Shown here: piece after piece, positions 16,133 to 21,813 of the stretch
Numbering within the stretch: position 1 is the first letter of the stretch
Layout of the letters: each line of letters starts with the position of its first letter
NCBI GenBank assembly: GCA_900752425.1
Contig: CAADVE010000005.1
Location: 1-21,813 of the forward strand
Direction: 5' to 3'
Length of the DNA: 21,813 nucleotides
Origin: an uncultured Collinsella sp.
GTDB taxonomy: Bacteria; Actinomycetota; Coriobacteriia; Coriobacteriales; Coriobacteriaceae
Notes under the pieces: model-generated
Database searches by the model: none
Seen by the model: the letters and a program-made list of their open reading frames with translations, nothing else
What the model was told of the DNA's origin: nothing
Made by a program: the position numbers and the translations under genes

Positions 16133-17164
16133 ATGGCCATGGAATTCAAACGCAGGCTGCCGATCCCCATGGAGATCCGCGAGGAAATGCCACTTTCTGC
16201 TGAGCTTACCGCCAAAAAGCAGGCATTTGACGCCGAGGTTGCCAAAGTCTTTACCGGCGAGGACGCACGTAAGGTGCTCATCATCGGCCCGTGCTCTGCC
16301 GACCGCGAGGATTCGGTGCTCGAGTATATGAACCGACTGGCCAAGACCGCCGAAGAGGTCAAGGACAAGCTCATCATCATTCCGCGCGTCTACACCAATA
16401 AGCCGCGCACCAAGGGCACCGGCTACAAGGGTCTTCTGCACAACCCCAACCCCGAGGCTCCCGACGACCTGCTCGAGGGCGTCAAGGCTATCCGCCATAT
16501 GCACCTGCGCGTTATTGAGGAAACGGGCTTCTTCACCGCCGACGAGATGCTCTATCCGTCCAACTACCAATACCTCGTTGACCTGCTGAGCTACGTTGCC
16601 GTCGGCGCGCGCTCGGTCGAAAACCAGGAGCATCGCCTGGTGTCGAGCGGCATTTCGGTACCCGTCGGCATGAAGAATCCCACTGCCGGTTCCACCACCG
16701 TCATGCTCAACTCCATTTACGCCGCGCAGGCACACCAGAGCTTTATCTTCCGCAACTGGGAGGTTGAGTGCGACGGCAACCCACTCGCACACGCCGTCAT
16801 GCGTGGCTACATTGGTCTCGACGGTCGCACCTACCCCAACTACCACTACGAGCACCTCGAGCGTCTGGCCGAGCGCTATACCGAGCACGCCGGCTATGCC
16901 AATCCGGCAGCGGTCATCGACTGCAACCACGACAACTCGGGCAAGCGTCCGCTGGAGCAGTATCGCATTTGCAAGGAGGTGCTCGACAGCTGCCGCCGCA
17001 ACGAGTCCATCTCCAAGCTGGTCAAGGGCTTTATGATCGAGTCCTACCTGGAGGACGGCAACCAGCCGGTCGACGGCGGCGTCTTTGGCAAGTCGATCAC
17101 CGACCCGTGCCTGGGCTGGGAAAAGACCGACTACCTCATCCGCGAGATCGCGGAACGGGTGTAG
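16133..17164 (+). CDS. Type I DAHP synthase (AroF/G/H class)
   Basis: A 343-aa 3-deoxy-D-arabino-heptulosonate-7-phosphate synthase: PEP + erythrose 4-phosphate to DAHP, the first shikimate-pathway step. Motifs are IIGPCSADRED (metal ligand C54), RVYTNKPRT with GYKGL, GARSVENQEHR, GMKNPT, DCNHDNSGK (H266), GFMIESY (E303) and GVFGKSITDP (D324); C54, H266, E303 and D324 correspond to the four AroG metal ligands. Length fits the ~350-aa family. The ATG at 16133 has AGGAGG six bases upstream; an open frame extending further upstream is leader. It is monocistronic, with its own promoter and terminator and no other aro genes nearby. Which aromatic amino acid inhibits it cannot be told from sequence. 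Confidence 0.95.
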   Translation: MAMEFKRRLPIPMEIREEMPLSAELTAKKQAFDAEVAKVFTGEDARKVLIIGPCSADREDSVLEYMNRLAKTAEEVKDKLIIIPRVYTNKPRTKGTGYKGLLHNPNPEAPDDLLEGVKAIRHMHLRVIEETGFFTADEMLYPSNYQYLVDLLSYVAVGARSVENQEHRLVSSGISVPVGMKNPTAGSTTVMLNSIYAAQAHQSFIFRNWEVECDGNPLAHAVMRGYIGLDGRTYPNYHYEHLERLAERYTEHAGYANPAAVIDCNHDNSGKRPLEQYRICKEVLDSCRRNESISKLVKGFMIESYLEDGNQPVDGGVFGKSITDPCLGWEKTDYLIREIAERV

Positions 17165-17192
17165 GTTACGGCGTTTTACCAGACGCCGTAAC
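17165..17192 (+). promoter_or_regulatory. Hairpin directly after the DAHP synthase stop
   Basis: GTTACGGCGT (17165-17174) and ACGCCGTAAC (17183-17192) form a perfect 10-bp stem starting at the base after the stop codon. There is no U-run; probably a 3'-end protecting hairpin. Confidence 0.5.
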
Positions 17193-17241
17193 GGCTCGAC
17201 GCTGCGCGGGTCGCATTTGAGACAATCTGACGTTCAACTTC

Positions 17242-17276
17242 AAGGGCGCGACCAGAAGGTCAGCGCCCTTTCGTTT
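17242..17276 (+). terminator. Intrinsic terminator of the DAHP synthase gene
   Basis: AAGGGCGCGACC (17242-17253) pairs with GGTC-A-GCGCCCTT (17258-17270; one bulged A) around AGAA, followed by TCGTTT. Confidence 0.8.
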
Positions 17277-17284
17277 GATGTGGC

Positions 17285-17387
17285 AGTTAGGGACGCTCCT
17301 TTTCTGCCGGCAGTTTGGGACACTCCTTGGGTAGTCATTGGGGACGTTCTTGTTTGACTAGTCGTTTAAGAACGTCCCCAACGACTA
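17285..17387. repeat. REP-like cluster of GGGAC repeats ending in a 20-bp inverted repeat
   Basis: AGTTAGGGACGCTCCTT (17285-17301), AGTTTGGGACACTCCTT (17312-17328) and ATTGGGGACGTTCTT (17337-17351) are degenerate direct repeats spaced about 25-27 bp. The last belongs to a 20-bp inverted repeat (17332-17351 and 17368-17387, one mismatch) around a 16-nt loop containing ACTAGT. The layout resembles REP/BIME elements mobilised by RAYT transposases; none is encoded here. Confidence 0.6.
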
Positions 17388-17455
17388 TCTGGGCAAACGT
17401 CCAAACCGACGTAAGGGAGTTGCCTTCCCTCGTGGCGGTCTTCTAGCAGAAAAAC

Positions 17456-17575
17456 CAAGTGAGTAGGCTTTTTGCAGGAAACCAAGCACGCCCAAAACGA
17501 CATAGCTCTGACCTGCGGTTTTATTGAGCATTTGTCGCGATGTACTCGGCAGGTTCAAAAAAGTCTACTCACTTG
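17456..17575. mobile_element. 120-bp MITE-like element
   Basis: CAAGTGAGTAGGCTTTTT (17456-17473) is repeated in inverse orientation at 17558-17575 with one mismatch. The interior has a further GCAGG/CCTGC inverted pair and no coding capacity. Short size, terminal inverted repeats and intergenic position between convergent genes fit a non-autonomous element. No clear target-site duplication was identified. Confidence 0.45.
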
Positions 17576-17598
17576 TATCTGAGACGCACCAGATTGGC

Positions 17599-17637
17599 AA
17601 AAACCGCCGCGAAAGGGTCCCTGGTCCCTTCGCGGCG
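17599..17637 (-). terminator. Intrinsic terminator of the BceAB-type operon
   Basis: CGCCGCGAAAGGG (17605-17617) pairs with CCCTTCGCGGCG (17626-17637), one bulged A. On the minus strand it is followed by GGTTTTTGCC. It lies 40 bp after the permease stop codon. Confidence 0.85.
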
Positions 17638-17676
17638 CTCATACACCTCCGATTTTGCGACGATTTTGCCCGCTTG

Positions 17677-19914
17677 TTACTCGCTGTAACGGGTGGCGAT
17701 GGCAGCTTGTACCATGCCGGTGCTCATGAGATAGGTCACCAGGAAGTAGCCACCGTATGCTGCCAGGAAGATTGCACAGGTGAGGCCCACGGTGCCGCCG
17801 ATGATCATATTTCCGAAAATGCTCACCAGCTCGATGATCACCTTAAGTGCCACAAAGGAGTGCGCCAGGCCCACTGCCAGCGGGAACAGGAAGAATACCG
17901 CTTGCTGCGCCATCACCGAATGGCGAACCTGGCGGTCGTCACAGCCGATCTGTGCCAGCACACGATAGCTGCGGCTGCCGTCGGCCACGTTGGAAAGTTG
18001 CTGGATCGACAGAATCGCCGCGCATGCAACGACCAATACAAAGCCGATGTAGATGGCTAGGTAGCTAATAAGACCGTTCATTTGCGCTGCCTGCGTGTAC
18101 ATCTCGGAGCGTGTGATGAAGGTTCCCCACGACCCCGACTCCTTGCCGTCAACGAGCAGATTGTCGAGCACAGTGTATTTAATGCTCTCGTCTGCCTCGG
18201 TTGTATCCATCCCCTGTTTGTAGTTAACGAGCAGGCTACTGGAATACGGCTGCAGATTAAGTTGGGACAACAGCTCGTCGGCAACGACGACGGTGCCCGG
18301 ATTACTACCCATCGCCGAGTTGGCGATGGCCGCCGTATCTTCGTCCGACTTATCGGCTGCGGGCTTGAGCGTATGCCCGCCCAAGGTAAGGGCATGGCCG
18401 CCAGCCATATACTTGGTGTACAGGTCGACCAGCTCGCCGCCCATATCACACGTGAGCAGATACTGGTCGTGACCGATGTGCACCGGCTCCTCGCCCATCA
18501 TCTGGCGCAGTTTGTTGTACTGGCTCGCCGGCGTCACAAACAGACCCATCGTATCGGCATTGCTACCCCCGAACGCCTTGGGAAGCTTTTCGCCCATGGT
18601 CTTGCACATCTCACTTGGAGTCACCGAAGGATCCGAGCCGCCAAGCGGGTAACTCAGATACGAATCGATCTGCACATGCTCACCGGCAACATCGGCGATA
18701 TTGACCTTCTTGCCGGTCTCGTCGTTGTTGTCCGCCGACTTGCCTTTAATACCGTCTGCAACGTTATCGGGGTCGACACGATCGCCGTGCCATGCGGAGT
18801 ACAAATCGACCGTACTATCGGCCAGCACCATGCGATCGGCCTCAGACGGATTGAAAGACTCTTTGTAGAAGTCGAGCGTATCGGGCGTGTAATAGACATA
18901 CGTCTGCGACATGTCGGCCGGATTATAGCGCTCCAGATTCTCGTTCATCACGTTGGCAATCGACATACCGCACGTCACCGAAGTGATGGCCAAAAACAGG
19001 AGCATCGCGATGACGCCCATCGAAAAGCACACCGTATTGACCTTGGCCGAAAGCTGACGCACGGTAAACATATTGAGGCCACGCCAATACACGCTGCGCA
19101 GGCTCTGCAGCAGCTTGATGAGCATGCCCGAGAGTCCCCAGAACAGGGCAAAGGTGCCCACGGTAACCATAGCGGTCGTAATACCAAACTGGTTCATGGC
19201 CTCTTGCAGCTTGCTGTCCGTCGCGGTTAGCGGGAACCCATCACGTAGCAGACGGTAATAGGCCACGCCCACAAGCACCACGCCCACGGCAAAAATGGCA
19301 ATCGCGATCCAGGGGTTGCGTGTCTTGATGCTCTCGTTGCGACGCTCGGCACCCATAAGCTCGATGAGTTTGGTACGACGCACGGCGCGAAGGTTCAGCA
19401 GTAGCGTGAGCACAAACATCACGAGCATGCAGGCAAGGGTCAGGCTGAACGCATGCACCGAGAAAAAGAAGTGGAAATTGGCGATCTGTGTCTTAAAGAG
19501 CGAGGCCGTAAAGAACGTCATGAGCTGGGAGAGTCCCACACCCAGCACAATGCCGGCGACAAAGGCCACGACCGAAACGATCACCGTCTCGAGCGCCATG
19601 ATCGTGGCGACGCGCCCGCGCCCCATGCCGAGCACCTGGTACAGGCCAAACTCCTTCTTGCGGCGTTTCATGATGAAGTTATTGGCATACACCATCAAAA
19701 AGGCCATGACACCGGCCAAAAAGTACGTCAGGTCGCCGAGCATGCTGCCCATAACCTGTGCCAAGCCCCTTTCATCGATGCCGGCGATGTCGACCTGCAT
19801 CGAGATGGTGTTAAAGGCATAGAAGACCGTGACGCCCAGGGTGAGCGTCAAAAGGTAGACGAGGTAGTCGCGGCCGGCGCGGCGGACGTTGCCCCAAGCG
19901 AGTTTACAGAGCAT
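17677..19914 (-). CDS. BceB-type ABC transporter permease (FtsX fold)
   Basis: A 745-aa membrane protein. After a typical start (MLCKLAWGNVRRAGRDYLVYLLTL) it has an FtsX-like membrane bundle with the KKEFGLYQVLGMGRGRV coupling helix region, further helices up to about residue 320, a large predicted extracytoplasmic domain (about 322-611) and a second FtsX-like bundle (SYRVLAQIGCDDRQVR) to the end. This ten-helix layout with one big extracellular domain is that of BceB-type permeases, which sense and remove peptide antibiotics such as bacitracin from lipid II-cycle targets. The ATG at 19914 is preferred; a GTG four codons earlier is possible. It overlaps the ATPase gene by 11 bp. No BceRS-like two-component genes are adjacent here, so substrate and sensing role are open. 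Confidence 0.88.
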   Translation of the reverse strand: MLCKLAWGNVRRAGRDYLVYLLTLTLGVTVFYAFNTISMQVDIAGIDERGLAQVMGSMLGDLTYFLAGVMAFLMVYANNFIMKRRKKEFGLYQVLGMGRGRVATIMALETVIVSVVAFVAGIVLGVGLSQLMTFFTASLFKTQIANFHFFFSVHAFSLTLACMLVMFVLTLLLNLRAVRRTKLIELMGAERRNESIKTRNPWIAIAIFAVGVVLVGVAYYRLLRDGFPLTATDSKLQEAMNQFGITTAMVTVGTFALFWGLSGMLIKLLQSLRSVYWRGLNMFTVRQLSAKVNTVCFSMGVIAMLLFLAITSVTCGMSIANVMNENLERYNPADMSQTYVYYTPDTLDFYKESFNPSEADRMVLADSTVDLYSAWHGDRVDPDNVADGIKGKSADNNDETGKKVNIADVAGEHVQIDSYLSYPLGGSDPSVTPSEMCKTMGEKLPKAFGGSNADTMGLFVTPASQYNKLRQMMGEEPVHIGHDQYLLTCDMGGELVDLYTKYMAGGHALTLGGHTLKPAADKSDEDTAAIANSAMGSNPGTVVVADELLSQLNLQPYSSSLLVNYKQGMDTTEADESIKYTVLDNLLVDGKESGSWGTFITRSEMYTQAAQMNGLISYLAIYIGFVLVVACAAILSIQQLSNVADGSRSYRVLAQIGCDDRQVRHSVMAQQAVFFLFPLAVGLAHSFVALKVIIELVSIFGNMIIGGTVGLTCAIFLAAYGGYFLVTYLMSTGMVQAAIATRYSE

Positions 19915-20689
19915 CGGAGCCCTCACCGCCCATCATGGCAACGACCTCCATAATGCGGTCGAAGAACTCTCGGCGGTCGGTGTCGCCGCGGCGCAGCTCG
20001 GTGAAAATCTTGCCGTCGCGAATGAACAGCACACGGCTCGTGTAGCTGGCGGCAAAGCTGTCGTGCGTGACCATGAGCACGGTCGCGCGCAAGCGGCGAT
20101 TGAGGGCCTCCAGGCTCTCGAGCAGCAGACGAGCGCTTTTAGAATCGAGGGCGCCGGTGGGCTCGTCGGCCATGATCATGGTGGGGTCGGTGACGAGCGC
20201 GCGAGCCGCGGCAACGCGCTGCTGCTGACCGCCGGACATCTGGTAGGGATACTTGTCGAGCACCTGGCTGATGGACAGGCGCGCTGCCACATCCTGCACG
20301 CGGGTTGAGATCTCTGCCGAGTTTGTGCGGGCGATGGTGAGCGGCAGGGCGATGTTCTCGCGTGCCGTGAGCGTATCGAGCAGGTTGGAGTCCTGGAAGA
20401 TAAAGCCGAGCTCCTCGCGGCGGAACTGCGAAAGCTTAGCCTGCTTCATGCGCGTCACGTCCTGCCCGTTGATGCGGATCGTGCCACTTGTGGCGCTATC
20501 GATGGTCGACACGCAGTTGAGCAACGTCGACTTGCCCGAGCCCGAAGCGCCCATGATGCCAACAAATTCACCGCGGTTGACGGTAAAGCTGACGTCGTTG
20601 AGCGCGCGGGTCACGTTACCCAGCGCCCCATATACCTTTTCGAGATGCGCGACCTCCAGTACCGGGGTCGCCATGTGCGTGGTTTGCAT
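19904..20689 (-). CDS. BceA/LolD/MacB-type ABC transporter ATPase
   Basis: A 261-aa ATPase with all motifs intact: Walker A GASGSGKST (K53), Q-loop FIFQDSNLLD (Q99), signature MSGGQQQR (151-158), Walker B MIMADEPTGALD (D175, E176) and H209 in VTHD. The sequence DEPTGALD and length are typical of ATPases serving FtsX-fold permeases. The C-terminus is slightly extended (EFFDRIMEVVAMMGGEGSDAL). The ATG at 20689 has AAAGGA six bases upstream. Its 3' end overlaps the permease gene, so the two form one operon and complex at the cytoplasmic face of the membrane. Confidence 0.94.
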   Translation of the reverse strand: MQTTHMATPVLEVAHLEKVYGALGNVTRALNDVSFTVNRGEFVGIMGASGSGKSTLLNCVSTIDSATSGTIRINGQDVTRMKQAKLSQFRREELGFIFQDSNLLDTLTARENIALPLTIARTNSAEISTRVQDVAARLSISQVLDKYPYQMSGGQQQRVAAARALVTDPTMIMADEPTGALDSKSARLLLESLEALNRRLRATVLMVTHDSFAASYTSRVLFIRDGKIFTELRRGDTDRREFFDRIMEVVAMMGGEGSDAL

Positions 20690-20700
20690 ACCGAGTCCTT

Positions 20701-20736
20701 TCTTGCGATTAGTCTACGGCATCTATAGTCGCAAGA
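20701..20736. promoter_or_regulatory. Inverted repeat in the divergent promoter region
   Basis: TCTTGCGA (20701-20708) and TCGCAAGA (20729-20736) are perfect inverted arms 20 bp apart, just upstream of the ABC ATPase start. A possible regulator site; promoter elements nearby are not convincing. CGGCTACC (20745-20752) and GGTAGCCG (20795-20802) form a second inverted pair. Confidence 0.35.
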
Positions 20737-20837
20737 AGACGAGTCGGCTACCATCGATATGGCTTACGCTTGCCTTACCGTTGTGTAAGGTAGGGGTAGC
20801 CGCCCTGCCACGTGTTGATGTTGAGAGAGGACTCCTG

Positions 20838-21813
20838 TTGAAGACTGTTCATGTTGCCGCTGGGATCATTCGCAAGGAAGGATCTGACGAGTTGTTTGCC
20901 GTGCAGCGCGGCTATGGCGACATGCAGGGACTTTGGGAGTTCCCCGGCGGCAAGCTCATGCGCGGCGAGTCGCCCGAAGACGCCGTGCGCCGCGAACTCA
21001 TGGAAGAGCTGCAGGTCAAAGTCACCAACCTGCGTGATTTCTATACCGTTGAGTACGACTACCCCGATTTCCATCTCTCGATGGAGTTTTACTACTGCTC
21101 GCTGGCCAAAGAGTCTGGCGAGCCCCAGAAACATGACCGTCAGCTTGATATCCGCTGGATTCCACGCACCTCGCTTGCCACCGTTGAGTGGATGCCCGCC
21201 GACAAGGGGCTCATTGATGCCCTGATTGAGCTGAAGGAAGACCGGCTCGAGGCAAGCTCCGCCGATGACGACGCGCCCAACACAGCCGACAAACCCGCCA
21301 CCAAACCCAAGCGCGCACCTAAGCGCCGCAGCAAAAAACGTCCCAAGCCCGGTCTGCTCGACGGCATCGACACCTCGGACCTTTCCGCTGACGAGCGCGA
21401 ACTGGTGCGCCGTCGCGCCGCCATCAAAAAGTCCATGAAGGGCAACAAGCGCGCCAACACCAAGCCCGAGCTACTCGTACGACAGCGCCTGCGCGCAGCA
21501 GGCCTTACGGGTTATCGCTTGGAATGGAAGGTTCCCGGCAAGCCCGACATCGCCTTCCCCGGCCGCAAGATCGCCATCTTCGTCAACGGTTGCTTTTGGC
21601 ATCGCTGCCCCAAGTGCAATCCGAGCCAGCCCAAGCGCAATGTTGAGTTTTGGGAGGCAAAGTTCCGTCGCAACGTCGAGCGCGACCGCGCTGCCGTGGC
21701 AGCACTCACTCAAATGGGCTGGACACCCATAACCATCTGGGAATGTGAGCTCAAGAAAGACCGCATCGACGCCACGATGGAAAAGGTCATCGAGCAGGTG
21801 CGCGCCGCAGAGC
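20838..21813 (+). CDS. Nudix (MutT/NudG-like) hydrolase fused to Vsr-type endonuclease, 3' end missing
   Basis: An open frame starts at TTG (20838), six bases after AGAGGA, and runs off the right edge (325 codons seen). Residues 1-130 are a MutT/NudG-like Nudix domain: WEFPGGK, then a Nudix box G38-x5-E44-x7-R52-E53-L54-x-E56-E57, with Q59 where Gly is usual. Residues about 138-172 are a Lys/Pro/Ala/Arg-rich linker. From about 185 a Vsr (very short patch repair) domain follows: RANTKPELLVRQRL, PGKPD with the presumed catalytic D237, IFVNGCFWHRCPKC (250-260, with H255), EFWEAKFRRNVERD and ITIWECEL. Vsr nicks at T:G mismatches from 5-methylcytosine deamination; Nudix enzymes of this type remove damaged or modified dNTPs. 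Joining them in one protein is unusual. No cytosine methyltransferase is visible before the edge. Confidence 0.88.
   Translation, partial: MKTVHVAAGIIRKEGSDELFAVQRGYGDMQGLWEFPGGKLMRGESPEDAVRRELMEELQVKVTNLRDFYTVEYDYPDFHLSMEFYYCSLAKESGEPQKHDRQLDIRWIPRTSLATVEWMPADKGLIDALIELKEDRLEASSADDDAPNTADKPATKPKRAPKRRSKKRPKPGLLDGIDTSDLSADERELVRRRAAIKKSMKGNKRANTKPELLVRQRLRAAGLTGYRLEWKVPGKPDIAFPGRKIAIFVNGCFWHRCPKCNPSQPKRNVEFWEAKFRRNVERDRAAVAALTQMGWTPITIWECELKKDRIDATMEKVIEQVRAAE

Larger units (their letters stand above)
17165..17676. other. Repeat-rich region between DAHP synthase and BceB-type permease
   Basis: About 510 bp with no credible gene. In order it holds two hairpins/terminator of the DAHP synthase gene, a cluster of GGGAC-type repeats with a 20-bp inverted repeat, a 120-bp element with 18-bp terminal inverted repeats, and the terminator of the convergent permease gene. 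Confidence 0.6.

Overview
The window looks like a chromosomal contig end from a high-GC anaerobic actinobacterium of the Coriobacteriia, most likely Collinsella or a close relative. This is an inference from GC-rich coding style, a PTS/pyruvate formate-lyase/formate fermentation gene set, BceAB-type and heterodimeric ABC transporters, and the general look of the proteins; there is no rRNA or other marker to confirm it. The first 22 bases carry a 16-C homopolymer that is probably a contig-end artefact.

Layout. (1) 1-5600, minus strand: a sucrose/fructoside utilisation locus. A LacI-type repressor lies upstream of an atypical GH32 enzyme, a PTS EIIBC permease and a second, canonical GH32 enzyme that runs off the left edge. 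Shared operator-like repeats sit on the GH32 promoter and in front of lacI. (2) 5747-8287: a 130-bp palindrome, then a pyruvate formate-lyase split into two genes: an 83-aa glycyl-radical subunit and a 683-aa catalytic core that lacks the radical domain. (3) 8754-10631, minus: a KdgT-type sugar-acid permease and a KduD-like SDR dehydrogenase, probably for keto-deoxy/keto sugar acids. (4) 10883-15551, plus: a tightly overlapping operon of a MarR regulator and two ABC exporter half-transporters that form an asymmetric heterodimer, closed by a strong terminator. (5) 15552-17676: a type I DAHP synthase (first step of the shikimate pathway) with its own promoter, flanked by two repeat-rich intergenic regions. 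(6) 17677-20689, minus: a BceAB-type ABC transporter (ATPase plus FtsX-fold permease with a large extracytoplasmic domain). (7) 20838 to the right edge, plus: an unusual fusion of a MutT/NudG-like Nudix hydrolase to a Vsr-type mismatch endonuclease.

The most interesting items are the split pyruvate formate-lyase, the Nudix-Vsr fusion, and several structured intergenic repeats (130-bp palindrome, paired 33-bp inverted motifs with hairpins, REP-like GGGAC repeats, a 120-bp element with 18-bp terminal inverted repeats) that look like dispersed mobile or regulatory elements. All calls come from reading the sequence; no database search was run.
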